Source: Arundinibacter roseus (GTDB taxonomy: Bacteria > Bacteroidota > Bacteroidia > Cytophagales > Spirosomataceae). From it: a stretch of 64,000 bases of DNA. Under the pieces are notes generated by a model. That model saw only the letters and a program-made list of their open reading frames with translations, was not told the DNA's origin and did no database searches. A program made the translations under genes and the position numbers. The stretch spans positions 818-64,817 of the forward strand of contig NZ_SMJU01000004.1 of the NCBI RefSeq assembly GCF_004348825.1. The letters are read 5' to 3'. Each line of letters starts with the position of its first letter. The first letter of the stretch is position 1. This document shows, piece after piece, positions 28,720 to 38,174 of this stretch.

Positions 28720-28757
28720 TATTAGTTTCAATGCTTCCCGAATTATCAGATTAAAAC

Positions 28758-28789
28758 AAAAAATCCTCGTTCATGAACGAGGATTTTTT
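28758..28789 (+). terminator. Terminator of the PadR-TonB operon
   Basis: AATCCTCGTTC (28762-28772) pairs with GAACGAGGATT across a very short loop, followed by TTTTTTG. A strong intrinsic terminator 40 bp after the TonB stop. Confidence 0.88.
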
Positions 28790-28861
28790 GTTTTCTTGCA
28801 AGAAATTTCTGGCTTCGTTTTTTAAGAACCAATAGTCCAGAACCCTTCTTTTCAGATACCG

Positions 28862-29386
28862 ATGTACGCAATAGTTGATATAGAAACGACGGGCGGAGTA
28901 AATGGCCCAACACGCATTACCGAAATTGCCGTTTTCAGACACGATGGGCGGCAGGTCATTGACACTTTTCATTCGCTGGTAAATCCCCAAACCTACATTC
29001 CGCCGTTTATTACCCGCTTGACGGGTATCGATAATCAGTTGGTAAAAGATGCTCCGGTATTTTCGGAAATTGCTGATTCGGTGCGTCAAATCACGAAAGA
29101 TGCCTGGTTTGTGGCACATAATGTGAGCTTTGACTATAATTTTATTAAGAAGGAATTTTCCTGGCTGGACGAATTCTATACACGGGATCAGCTGTGTACG
29201 GTACGGCTGAGTAGAAAAATTTTCCCAGGCTATAAATCATATAGCCTGGGAAATATTTGTCAAAGCTTGAATATTAAACTGGAAGACCGGCATAGGGCTT
29301 CGGGAGATGCCGCCGCTACGGTGAAACTTTTTGAACTTTTGCTTCAATATGATACCAAAGCGCTGATTCCGGTAGACTTTGATTAG
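28862..29386 (+). CDS. DnaQ-like 3'-5' exonuclease (DEDDh)
   Basis: A 174-residue exonuclease of the DNA polymerase III epsilon family. DEDDh motifs are Exo I YAIVDIETTGG (Asp6, Glu8), Exo II in VAHNVSFDYNFIK and Exo III in HRASGDAAAT (His and Asp). It has no GIY-YIG or polymerase part, so it is a stand-alone nuclease or an epsilon subunit. It could act in proofreading, repair or RNA trimming. Starts at ATG 28862. Confidence 0.9.
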   Translation: MYAIVDIETTGGVNGPTRITEIAVFRHDGRQVIDTFHSLVNPQTYIPPFITRLTGIDNQLVKDAPVFSEIADSVRQITKDAWFVAHNVSFDYNFIKKEFSWLDEFYTRDQLCTVRLSRKIFPGYKSYSLGNICQSLNIKLEDRHRASGDAAATVKLFELLLQYDTKALIPVDFD

Positions 29387-29451
29387 TAAATGCTCTCTTC
29401 TGGAATAGTTTTTTAAGCTATTTGAAATAATTTTCACTTAAAGCTATTTCT

Positions 29452-29625
29452 ATGAGATCTTTGGCCAATTACCTCATCATTTTACTCCTGACTTTTACAC
29501 TTACCAGTTGCGATATCATCGGAGGAATCTTTAAGGGCGGCATGTGGACCGGCGCCATCATGGTTATTCTGGTAATCGGCCTTGTTATATTTGGATTTGT
29601 AAAGTTGCTCGGGAAACGAGACTGA
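29452..29625 (+). CDS. Small lipoprotein with one C-terminal membrane helix (57 aa)
   Basis: A short ORF of 57 residues starting MRSLANYLIILLLTFTLTSC: a signal helix with a lipobox-like LTSC, then DIIGGIFKGGMWTG and a second hydrophobic helix (AIMVILVIGLVIFGFV), ending KLLGKRD. The same pattern occurs as a tiny conserved lipoprotein in many Bacteroidota, sometimes mis-named phosphatidate cytidylyltransferase. It has no known function. It is tightly packed between the exonuclease and the convergent desaturase. Confidence 0.75.
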   Translation: MRSLANYLIILLLTFTLTSCDIIGGIFKGGMWTGAIMVILVIGLVIFGFVKLLGKRD

Positions 29626-29628
29626 CCA

Positions 29629-30741
29629 TTATCCAATCGCCTCGTTCCAGTCGGGTAGGTGACCAAACCGTTGAAGCGTATTGATATGGGATTGGAGAGC
29701 GCTGCCAAAAGTTTCGTTCTCCATATATACCAATCCAAACTCTTCGGCGGTTTGCTTCACAATTGGAGCAATAGCCGGGTAATGCACATGGCAAATTCGG
29801 GGGAATAAATGGTGCTCTACCTGAAAATTAAGTCCACCTACATACCATGAAAGCCATTTGTTTTCACGTGAGAAATTAACAGTAGTCTGCAACTGATGAA
29901 TCGCCCAGTCATTTTCGATTACCCCCGCTTCGTTGGCAAGCGGATGCGCTGTTCCCTCGACAGTATGTGCCAGTTGAAAAATAACGGTCAAAACCAACCC
30001 GGCAGTAAAGTGCATCAATAAAAATCCGGCAAGAATTTCGCTGAACGGAATTGAAAAAAGAGCAACCGGAACATAGAAGAAGATCACAAAATAGATAATC
30101 TTCATTACGATGAGTTTGAGCAGCATCAGGATGTTTTCCTTGCGTGTTTGAGTATTTACTCCCGACTTGGTAAACGTAACAAATTGAACAAAGTCTTTCA
30201 AAACAACCCAATACAGGGTAAGGATTCCATAAAAGAAGAAGGCGTATATCCACTGAAAACGGTGAATTGCCCGAACTTTTGTATGAGGTGACAAGCGAAC
30301 AACCAATCGATCCTGTATATCTTCATCCATAGGAACCACGTTGGTGTACATGTGGTGCAGGACATTGTGTTGCAGTTTCCAGTTTAAAACAGATCCACCG
30401 GCTAAATTGAGCGTATAGCCCAGCCAATCATTCACTTTTGGGTTGGATGAGTACGCCCCGTGGTTGGCATCATGCATGATACTCATACCGATTCCGCCAA
30501 TGCCAAGACCCATGACAAGCCATAAAACAAGGCTGATTGCGAAAGGTGGATTAAATAACAGGATGAAAATGAAGGGTAAAATGTAAGAACACAGCAAGAC
30601 AACTGTTTTTAAAACCATGCTGCTATCCGCATGTTTGGAGAGGTTTTGTTCAGTAAAATAGTCGTCTACACGTTTTTTGAGAGTGGGGAAGAACTGGTTT
30701 TTATTTTTGTTGACAAAACGAACTTTACCTTTTTGTTTCAT
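29629..30741 (-). CDS. Membrane fatty acid / acyl-CoA desaturase
   Basis: A 370-residue di-iron desaturase. The three histidine boxes are HDANH (90-94), HNVLHH (125-130) and QVEHH near residue 310; the QxxHH form of the third box is typical of front-end or linoleoyl-type enzymes. At least four hydrophobic helices are visible. It inserts a double bond in membrane acyl chains, needing an electron donor that is not encoded nearby. No cytochrome b5 domain. It is the last host gene before the tRNA-Ala integration site. Confidence 0.9.
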   Translation of the reverse strand: MKQKGKVRFVNKNKNQFFPTLKKRVDDYFTEQNLSKHADSSMVLKTVVLLCSYILPFIFILLFNPPFAISLVLWLVMGLGIGGIGMSIMHDANHGAYSSNPKVNDWLGYTLNLAGGSVLNWKLQHNVLHHMYTNVVPMDEDIQDRLVVRLSPHTKVRAIHRFQWIYAFFFYGILTLYWVVLKDFVQFVTFTKSGVNTQTRKENILMLLKLIVMKIIYFVIFFYVPVALFSIPFSEILAGFLLMHFTAGLVLTVIFQLAHTVEGTAHPLANEAGVIENDWAIHQLQTTVNFSRENKWLSWYVGGLNFQVEHHLFPRICHVHYPAIAPIVKQTAEEFGLVYMENETFGSALQSHINTLQRFGHLPDWNEAIG

Positions 30742-30890
30742 ATTTGAGGTTAAGAAAATTGATTAAGCGGTTACCAGAATGATAAGCGCCTTATAATAGA
30801 ACGTAAATATCTATAAAAAAGCGCTTGCTGGGCAAATTATAACCTGAAAAAAAGATCAATCATTTTTTTTGAAAAAAAAGATGAGAAAAG

Positions 30891-30921
30891 TTGCGTTTGA
30901 CATTTCTGCCCTACATCTTTG
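30891..30921 (+). promoter_or_regulatory. Candidate promoter of tRNA-Ala
   Basis: A TTG (30891-30893) is followed 18 bp later by TACATCTTTG (30912-30921), a near match to the Bacteroidota -7 element with two extra bases. The tRNA begins 37 bp further on. Confidence 0.4.
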
Positions 30922-30958
30922 CACTCCCATTCAAAAACACCAAATGGGAGTTCCCAGG

Positions 30959-31032
<74 letters not shown>

Positions 31033-31055
31033 CAAAACTGTATGAAGAACCAATT

Positions 31056-31080
31056 AAGCCACTGTTAAGTGGCTTTTTTT
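31056..31080 (+). terminator. Intrinsic terminator after tRNA-Ala
   Basis: AAGCCACT (31056-31063) / AGTGGCTT (31068-31075) with a GTTA loop, followed by a run of T. Confidence 0.85.
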
Positions 31081-31130
31081 ATGTCCTTTCGCCATTTTTC
31101 GCAACTATCTCCATACGTTTCTGCATATTC

Positions 31131-31159
31131 GGTGGCACTAAAATACCGAGGTGGCACTA
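31131..31159. repeat. Direct repeat GGTGGCACTA upstream of the integrase gene
   Basis: Two exact 10-bp copies at 31131-31140 and 31150-31159, 19 bp apart (about two helical turns), between the tRNA and the integrase gene. Such repeats can be arm-type integrase binding sites; this is an inference from position. Confidence 0.5.
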
Positions 31160-31230
31160 CCTAAAAATTAGAAATATATAACCGATGAAGTATTTATTTC
31201 GGGGCTTTCATAACCATAAAAGCCTCTTTA

Positions 31231-32472
31231 ATGCAACCAAGACGAATGGAGATTCTATTCTGGCGTCATTCCACTGCCACACAAAAAAGAAAAGGAACAT
31301 GTACTTTGTATCTTAGGGTAACTATTTTTGGCCGTCGTGCTGAGCTCGGCTCGACATCAATTCGAACCTTTACAGATTATTGGGATCAAGAGCGACAGGA
31401 GATCTTGCATTCTGATCCTCAAAGTACCTTTAAAAATGAACAACTCAATAATATCAAGTCCCTGCTTCTAGGGATTTATAATGAGTTGTTAAGGAAAAAA
31501 AAGGCAATTACCGCTGATCGGGTTAAACAAGAGTTTTTACGTTCTGATACTCAATTTACCTTCATGGCCGCATTCTCTCTTTTCCTAAAAGAATATAAAG
31601 CAGACCCAAGTCATGCAGAGTCGTCATTTAAAACTCTCCGAAATGTCCGAAATCTATTTGGAAATTTTTTATTCTCAATTCACAGAAGAGAGGTTATCAT
31701 CGAAGATATTGATGAAGGATTGATGGCTCGCTATCTCAGCTGGATGAAGTCAAAGCATTATGAGGAAAGCTACCAGGTCAAGACATCACGAGTAGTCAAG
31801 CAAGTAGTAACTTGGTCAAAAAAGAAAAAAATGCTGGATTTTGATCCGCTTAAGGATTATGCAATAAAGCATGAAAAGAAAAAGAAGCCAATTTATCTGA
31901 ACAACGAGCAATTATTATTTTGGTCTACTCATAACTTTATAAGTCCATCTTGCCAAATGGCTGCTGATCTCTTTGTGATTTATTGCCGTACAGGATTTCA
32001 TTATCAGGATCTAATGCAAGTTATTCGTAACCCTGATCAGCACTTGCGGAATGGCATGGACGGGAAAATTTGGATTTATAAGCCCCGACAAAAAACAGAA
32101 GTTGAAGCAAAAGTCCCTGTGCATCAATTTGCTAATCTCGTTGATCCAATTATTTCCAAGTATGGAGGGTGGAATTTATTGCCCACCATGACCAATAAAG
32201 ACCTTAATGGCTATTTAAAACTGTGTGTAGCTCACATTAACCAAAATTTACCAGTTAGCAATCAGATTTATGATAAGCTGAGTGTGAAGCACGGCCGGAA
32301 TAGCTTCTGCTATCATATATTGAACGAACTCGCAATGGATAAGGAAAGGCTTATAACTATGTTAGGCCGATTGTCAGCCACGGATTTGGATGTGTATGTC
32401 AGACCAGACGAAGTTGGAATTATTAATGCATTCAAAAAACAAACAGAGCGACCTAAAATTAGTGCTGCTTAA
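31231..32472 (+). CDS. Tyrosine recombinase / phage integrase, atypical active site
   Basis: A 413-residue integrase with an N-terminal arm-binding region, a SAM-like core-binding domain (about 100-200) and a C-terminal catalytic domain. The first Arg is in IYCRTGFHYQDL and the nucleophile Tyr is in LDVYVRPDEVG. The box II segment reads KHGRNSF where HxxR-H-T/S-F is usual, so the first His seems to be Lys. The later LGH is LGR. It should integrate the element at tRNA-Ala, but the substitutions may reduce activity or mark an unusual subfamily. It ends at a strong terminator. Confidence 0.8.
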   Translation: MQPRRMEILFWRHSTATQKRKGTCTLYLRVTIFGRRAELGSTSIRTFTDYWDQERQEILHSDPQSTFKNEQLNNIKSLLLGIYNELLRKKKAITADRVKQEFLRSDTQFTFMAAFSLFLKEYKADPSHAESSFKTLRNVRNLFGNFLFSIHRREVIIEDIDEGLMARYLSWMKSKHYEESYQVKTSRVVKQVVTWSKKKKMLDFDPLKDYAIKHEKKKKPIYLNNEQLLFWSTHNFISPSCQMAADLFVIYCRTGFHYQDLMQVIRNPDQHLRNGMDGKIWIYKPRQKTEVEAKVPVHQFANLVDPIISKYGGWNLLPTMTNKDLNGYLKLCVAHINQNLPVSNQIYDKLSVKHGRNSFCYHILNELAMDKERLITMLGRLSATDLDVYVRPDEVGIINAFKKQTERPKISAA

Positions 32473-32476
32473 TAAA

Positions 32477-32507
32477 CATGCCCGCTTTAATTTTTGAAGC
32501 GGGCATG
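32477..32507. terminator. Bidirectional terminator between integrase and phage operon
   Basis: Perfect 11-bp inverted repeat CATGCCCGCTT (32477-32487) / AAGCGGGCATG (32497-32507), 9-base loop. It lies between the integrase stop and the end of the convergent phage operon; the downstream T-run is imperfect. Confidence 0.75.
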
Positions 32508-32528
32508 TAACATTTTACTTTATGTTTT

Positions 32529-33938
32529 CTACACCCCCCAAAGCTCCACTTCCGAAAGCCCTCTCAGGGGCAGACCAATCCGCTGCGCTCCAATGAGATA
32601 ATTTCTGCCTTGAATATAGACTTTCATTGGTTCGCCGGCCGTTCGGTGCAGATCGATCCTGGCCACGTCCGATGACGTCAGATCACCGTAGAGCAGTCGC
32701 CTATCTGTCCAGGCTCGGAAACTTTCATACTCCGACCAAAAGGTTGCTGCCAAATTTGAAGATCCGTGCCAGGCAAGTCGATACTCACCTTCTACGTTTC
32801 CAGCCGTTGGTTCACCTTCAATGACTCCCTTCCAGAATAGGAGCCTGGGCGCAAATTTGTTATTCATTTGGTTGTTGATCGGACTGATCCCCGGCTGCTC
32901 CATCACCGGCCGGCCACTGATCGGGTCGATGTCGAGGGTACTGAATTTGGATTTAATGGCAAAAAGTGCTGAGTCGCCAGATGATTGATACAGCTGAAAA
33001 TCTTCCGGCCGCACTTTCATTCGTCCGTCATTGCTATCCACTTCCCAGTCCAGTTCCAGGCGCCGGGCGCTTTCTGGTGCGCGCGTGGCCACCGGTGCAA
33101 ACTTTCGGGACCAGTCTAACATTGGCTCCTGTTGAATCAAATTGTCTACATACTGAATCGTCAGGATCCTGTTTCGTACATCGAAAAACAAAGCCAGGTT
33201 AAAAAGCTTCCGCAACTCTTTCAAAAGGTCAGGAATCGTCAGCTCCGGAAGGTGATTGCTGTAATTAATGACCGTGGCAGAATCCATTGAGAAAGTATTG
33301 ACAAGAATCAGGCGCTGCATGATCGGATCATCCACAAACTGACCCTTGATCTTGAAATTACATAGAATCTCAATCTGCTTGAAGACCCACCGCAAAAACA
33401 GCATCGGGACTTTCGGAGTATTGGCCACGTACGAGCCAGTTTCAAAAGTATTTATAGTGCCAGCAAAATCGGGTGGGAGGGTGGTACCATAAAATGCCGG
33501 ATTAGAGATGACCGGCAAACAGTAAGCATCAGTAAGGTGATTTGCAGCCGCTGTGAATTCTTCCGGAATGGATTCTTCCCCCAAATCAATTTGATTGAGT
33601 GGCGTTCGCTGGTAATCTCCGAATATTTCACCCAGATTTTGACTGTACGAAATGGAATATCCGGTTTCAGAAACTCCCAAAAGATAAACGTAGCCACGTT
33701 CCAGGAGTTCTGATCCTTCATACTTTTCGCAGAAAAAAACCTCATTTGTGAATCGTACCTGAGGCAGCCGGGCGTAGCCAAAAATCCTGTCATTCACCGT
33801 ACTGAAAGGAACCATGAAGTCCAGAACCTTGGATCCACGTACTACATCAAAATCAAAAATCGGATTGTAGCGTTCCAGCACAATGGTTTGCTGTGGATTC
33901 AGATCCAGCCGGTGGCCATTTATTCGTATTTGAAGCAT
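32529..33938 (-). CDS. Phage distal-tail / baseplate-like protein
   Basis: A protein of about 469 residues directly after the tape measure gene, the place of distal tail or tail-hub proteins. ATG 33938 (MLQIRINGHRLDL) lies 14 bp past the tape measure stop and is preferred to upstream codons. The beta-rich N-terminus (QQTIVLERYNPIFDFDVVRGSKVLDFMVPFS) is like distal-tail folds. I do not recognise a named family; the role is inferred from order. It is the last gene of the phage operon. Confidence 0.6.
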   Translation of the reverse strand: MLQIRINGHRLDLNPQQTIVLERYNPIFDFDVVRGSKVLDFMVPFSTVNDRIFGYARLPQVRFTNEVFFCEKYEGSELLERGYVYLLGVSETGYSISYSQNLGEIFGDYQRTPLNQIDLGEESIPEEFTAAANHLTDAYCLPVISNPAFYGTTLPPDFAGTINTFETGSYVANTPKVPMLFLRWVFKQIEILCNFKIKGQFVDDPIMQRLILVNTFSMDSATVINYSNHLPELTIPDLLKELRKLFNLALFFDVRNRILTIQYVDNLIQQEPMLDWSRKFAPVATRAPESARRLELDWEVDSNDGRMKVRPEDFQLYQSSGDSALFAIKSKFSTLDIDPISGRPVMEQPGISPINNQMNNKFAPRLLFWKGVIEGEPTAGNVEGEYRLAWHGSSNLAATFWSEYESFRAWTDRRLLYGDLTSSDVARIDLHRTAGEPMKVYIQGRNYLIGAQRIGLPLRGLSEVELWGV

Positions 33939-33951
33939 TGATAAAATTCGA

Positions 33952-36900
33952 TTAGAGGTCAGATTTAGCAGAATTTGCGGTGGCCGACGCCACGGCACCC
34001 TGAATTTCATGCAGGCTCGGGCCGGTCGGCTTGTTTCGTATGTCGTTCAAAAGGGAATTGGATTGATCAATTTTGCCGGCCAGCTCCTTGATCGCACCAA
34101 CTGTTTGAGCGGTGTTTTTGGCAATATTCTCCATCATCAGCTGACTTTCCCTGATTTGGGCGCTCGTGGTCGCATTGGTGGCACTGGCATCTCCATAGTC
34201 GGCGCTACCACCATAGTCTCCATAATCCCCATAATCGCCACCGGCGCCTCCATCGTCATAATTATAGTCCTCGTAGGCATAGTCTTCATATCCACTGGCA
34301 GTTGTACCATTCTTGGCGGCCTGATCCGCATCATATTGGGCCTGCATCTGGGCATCGTAGGCTTTTTTCTTTTTCTTGCTTCCAAACAGGTAGCTCTGAC
34401 CATAGCTTAGCGGCTCAATAGGAGCTTCACCAAGCCAGGCTCCATCCCGGGCAAAGATGGGAGCGCCATTTCGGTGCAACGAGCTGTGCAATAATTTGTC
34501 AATCGTCCCTCGGTTGTTCTTATAGGTATTTCGGGACAGGATCATAATTGGTTCATCCCCTTCCATTTCACCTACTTCCTGTTGGGTATCGCGTCTGACC
34601 AAAGCGATACCCGATTTTCCGTAACTGGATCCATGTCCCGGACCTTCCGGAACACCGGCATTACGAACATATTTTTTCCCAGGGAGCGTACCACCATCTG
34701 CAAAACTGGGTGGCTGCTGTTTTTTGATCATGGCAATCTGGATCCCCGCAGTCACGGCGGAAGCGGCCACGCCGATAAGCCCCAGTGGCCAGCCCATGGT
34801 AGCCAGGGATTTGAGTGCAGCTGCTGCCGCATTAATGATGGCCATCCCGATTTGCATGGCCTGATCGCGTTTCCAGGCTTTCAGTTTTTCGGCTCGTTCC
34901 TTCTCAGCGGCTTGAGCATTGATCCGGTCAACGCCTACCTGGTATTCGATTTTGGAAATTTTGCCTGATTTGTACTGCTCCTCCCAGCTGGCCAGTTGAG
35001 AGTTTTTTTCACGCTCAATCTTTCTCAGCTGAGATTCAAGAAATGCCTGGTTCAGCTGCTGCATACCCTGCACCACCTGGCCGGCTATTTCCAGCGTTTC
35101 AGCCCCTTTCGTGGCAAAGTCTCTCAGCCTGGTTTGGTTGGCTGCCTGCTCGTTCGAGACTTTTTGTAACAGAAAATTTGTGAAAGAATTAAAATCGCCC
35201 TTGGCTAAACCTTCCAGAGCATTAAAGAACTGCGTGGTATTGGTTAGCCGGTTCTGGTGCTGTTCAGCCAGGAGCCTGGTCTTTTCTGCCTGCAGATTGG
35301 CATCATTGGTTTTTAACTGCGATGTCAGCCGATCGTCAATATTTTTAATGGCGGCTGCCCTGGCATCCGAATCTTTGATACTTTCGGCCAGCCGAGCCTT
35401 TTCGTCCGCGGCTTCCATCAACAGCTTCCGCTTTCGATACTCGTACTCCTGCGTCAGGGAGTTGATCTTTACCTGCAATTGCGCGTTGGATCCTTCCCTG
35501 GTATTGGCCAGCTGTGCTTCGGTCTTGGCCTGAAAAGCTTTAAATTCCGAATCAAAAAGCGATTTTTCTTCTTTCAGTTTAAGATCACGTGCCGCTTTTT
35601 CTTTGACTTCCGTTTCCTTCCGGAACTTGTCGCGGGTAGCGGCAATATCCTGTTCCTTTTTCGTATTAATGGCAACTTCCAGTTTGGCCAGTTGATCCTT
35701 ATCCTTCACCAGCTTTTGGGCTTCTTCCAGATCTTTTTTGGCCGAAGCTTCAATGGAGGCAATCTTTCTTTTCAGATCATCGGTCTGATATTTGGCTTCC
35801 ATGGCGTCAATCTTCTGAGCCGTTTGCTGATCAGCCTTTTCTTTCTTTGTCCGAAAATCGCCATTGATTTTCTCAATTTTGGCGGTATGCTCTTTTTCGA
35901 GTGCCTCCAGCCATTTGGCTTTCAGTCCGGCGTCCGCCTTTGACTTCTCGATACGCTTTTTCTCTTCGGCGTACTTGGCATTTTCATTGGCAATATTCCT
36001 TTTCAAATCATCAGCTATTGCCGTTACTTCCAGTTTGGCAATGTTTTTCAAGGCATCCTCATTGGCCTTTACCCGATCATCGGCAGTTTTTTTGGAAGCA
36101 TTGGAGGAATAGGCTGCCCTGGTATCTACTTCTTTGATTACCCCTTTGGTAATATCCGTTTCTGCTTTGGTCGAATTTTTGGTGATCGTCGTCTGGGTCT
36201 TTTCCGAAGATTTTTCAATGTCCTTCTGGCTGGTTTCCCACATGGAACCTATGCGCTTAAAATTAGCTTCCAGATTGGTGGTCAGGTCTGTGAAATCCAT
36301 GTTGGCTAATCCACGTAACCCATCCATGACCGCCTGAATGATGGCCAGTCCGCCGCCAAGTACGGTACCTATTAGTTTGAAAACAATGGCCAGGCCTTCC
36401 ATGACGGAAATGGTACTCATGCCTTCTGATTTCAGACCCAGGAATGCACCAACAGTCTGAAAAATGGAGCCAACCGTACTGAAAAGCACTTCACCAAGGC
36501 TGACAAATACATCCAGAATCGGAATGGTACCAAGTATGACGTCCTCCATGACGGTTAGAAAACCCATGAAGCCATCGACGACCCGGCCGACAATGGGGGA
36601 GAGCCCATCACCAAGGCCAAAGCTTATTTCCTCAATAGCCTTGTCCGCTTTATCAAGTTTGGCCGCCAGCGTGTCATTCTTGATGTTGAATTCATCGGTG
36701 AGGGACGTAGCTTCCTGAAAGGCTTTGCTTGAAAGCTCTTGCTTTTCGCGGACCAGATCCGTGTTTTCAGCCAGAACGCCCATCACCTTGATCGCTTCCT
36801 GAGAGTTCAGTCCAAGATCTTTCATTTTGGCTGCTACGTCAGTGGTTGATAGTCCCTCAAAGCTTTCGGCAAGTTTCAGGATAAATTCATTCGGATTGGT

Positions 36901-38004
36901 ATTGATCAGATTCTCTACCTCACTCTTGGCAAGGTTCATGCCCCGGGCAAATTTCTCCGATTCGGTAGCTCCAACGGTCAGCACCTTGGTTAATCCGGAC
37001 GCGGCGATTTCGGAGGTTAAGCCCAGCTCCTCGAAGATGGAACCGAAGGCAAGCGACTCAGTAACTTTCGGAGCTAAATCACCTAATGCTCCGAGTCGAG
37101 CCGTGAAATCTGATAAATAGGGACCGGTGGCCAGGCCCGCAGCGCCAAGTTCATTTACTGCGGAGCCGATCCGGAGAATGGCTTCTCCTGCTTCTAAATC
37201 TTTGGTTTCTTTGAACAAGTTAGCCAGCACACCCATTTCTTTGGCTACCTGCTCAGCACCCCCGCTGAATTCATCGCCCAGGGCAACTACCGCTTTGTCG
37301 ATCGCATCGACGAAGCCAAACATCTCCTCCTTCGCAATGCCGATTTGTCCACCCACCTGAGCAATATTCAAAAGGTCGAGCTGAGCGGTTCGGGTATTGA
37401 TGCCTTGAAGCTGTTCGTTGAGCTCGCGTACTTCGGCGTTGGTTTGACCGGTGGTTTTTTGAATATCCGCAAAAGAATCGGAGTATTCGGCGGCAGTTTG
37501 GATGGCTTTTTTGCCAAAATCCCAGATTGCCTGACCCGCCTGCATGAGCATGTCGGCGGCAAAGGCTCCGAAGAATGTGCCCTTGAAAGTGTCCCAGAAG
37601 CCTTTTTGGTCTTCCCCTTCGTCCTTGATCTTACGCATTTCAGACCGCACGTCTTTCATACGGTCTTCAACCTGAGCAATCTCTTTAAGCTTATCGACCC
37701 ATTCTTCCGAGCCGATTTTCAGATTGGCAAGATCTCGACCCAGCTGCTTACTAAGGCTGGAAAGCTCTCGCCAGGAGGCATCATTGATGTCAAGGGCTTT
37801 GGTAAGGTCTTTAATTTCATCCTTTACATCTGCCTGAACCTTTTTGAGTTCTTTCCAGGCATCGGAGCCTTTCTCCCCATTGAGCTCCATAAGGCGGAGC
37901 TCGGAGTTGACATCTTTTAGGCCTGATTCCAGGCCCTGAACGGTCTTTTGGGCTTCGTCACCCAGGATTTCGAGCCTCAGGCGGGCTACTTCCTCTAAAT
38001 TCAT
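33952..38004 (-). CDS. Phage tail tape measure protein
   Basis: A 1350-residue tape measure protein that sets tail length and helps DNA ejection. The TP901-type core is at about 150-460 (AAEYSDSFADIQKTTGQTNAEVRELNEQLQG, EQVAKEMGVLANLFKE). Hydrophobic segments at about 490-560 are followed by a very long charged coiled coil (about 640-1000). Near the C-terminus, residues about 1239-1272 form a Tyr/Asp/Gly-rich tract. Length suggests a long siphophage-like tail. It is split from the upstream tail genes by the cargo region. Confidence 0.92.
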   Translation of the reverse strand: MNLEEVARLRLEILGDEAQKTVQGLESGLKDVNSELRLMELNGEKGSDAWKELKKVQADVKDEIKDLTKALDINDASWRELSSLSKQLGRDLANLKIGSEEWVDKLKEIAQVEDRMKDVRSEMRKIKDEGEDQKGFWDTFKGTFFGAFAADMLMQAGQAIWDFGKKAIQTAAEYSDSFADIQKTTGQTNAEVRELNEQLQGINTRTAQLDLLNIAQVGGQIGIAKEEMFGFVDAIDKAVVALGDEFSGGAEQVAKEMGVLANLFKETKDLEAGEAILRIGSAVNELGAAGLATGPYLSDFTARLGALGDLAPKVTESLAFGSIFEELGLTSEIAASGLTKVLTVGATESEKFARGMNLAKSEVENLINTNPNEFILKLAESFEGLSTTDVAAKMKDLGLNSQEAIKVMGVLAENTDLVREKQELSSKAFQEATSLTDEFNIKNDTLAAKLDKADKAIEEISFGLGDGLSPIVGRVVDGFMGFLTVMEDVILGTIPILDVFVSLGEVLFSTVGSIFQTVGAFLGLKSEGMSTISVMEGLAIVFKLIGTVLGGGLAIIQAVMDGLRGLANMDFTDLTTNLEANFKRIGSMWETSQKDIEKSSEKTQTTITKNSTKAETDITKGVIKEVDTRAAYSSNASKKTADDRVKANEDALKNIAKLEVTAIADDLKRNIANENAKYAEEKKRIEKSKADAGLKAKWLEALEKEHTAKIEKINGDFRTKKEKADQQTAQKIDAMEAKYQTDDLKRKIASIEASAKKDLEEAQKLVKDKDQLAKLEVAINTKKEQDIAATRDKFRKETEVKEKAARDLKLKEEKSLFDSEFKAFQAKTEAQLANTREGSNAQLQVKINSLTQEYEYRKRKLLMEAADEKARLAESIKDSDARAAAIKNIDDRLTSQLKTNDANLQAEKTRLLAEQHQNRLTNTTQFFNALEGLAKGDFNSFTNFLLQKVSNEQAANQTRLRDFATKGAETLEIAGQVVQGMQQLNQAFLESQLRKIEREKNSQLASWEEQYKSGKISKIEYQVGVDRINAQAAEKERAEKLKAWKRDQAMQIGMAIINAAAAALKSLATMGWPLGLIGVAASAVTAGIQIAMIKKQQPPSFADGGTLPGKKYVRNAGVPEGPGHGSSYGKSGIALVRRDTQQEVGEMEGDEPIMILSRNTYKNNRGTIDKLLHSSLHRNGAPIFARDGAWLGEAPIEPLSYGQSYLFGSKKKKKAYDAQMQAQYDADQAAKNGTTASGYEDYAYEDYNYDDGGAGGDYGDYGDYGGSADYGDASATNATTSAQIRESQLMMENIAKNTAQTVGAIKELAGKIDQSNSLLNDIRNKPTGPSLHEIQGAVASATANSAKSDL

Positions 38005-38010
38005 GGCTAT

Positions 38011-38030
38011 CGTACACTAGGTAGTGTACG
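38011..38030. promoter_or_regulatory. 20-bp near-perfect palindrome just upstream of tape measure gene
   Basis: CGTACACTA and TAGTGTACG flank a central GG. It sits 6 bp before the tape measure ATG, so it may be an operator or an RNA hairpin over the ribosome-binding region. Confidence 0.55.
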
Positions 38031-38174
38031 AATATCAATGTAGGAAACGGGGTAGGGAAGGACAGAAAATCTGAGCTCAGGAATGAGAAAAATCTGGTAC
38101 CAAATTTTCGATAAGATTACCTTTTATAAGTTACCAATTTTTTACATTTACAAAGTTTCTAAAATCCACCCAGT

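Noticed and set aside
34009..37920. Many plus-strand ORFs opposite the tape measure gene
   Set aside because: Shadows of the long minus-strand coding sequence; low-complexity translations with no domains.
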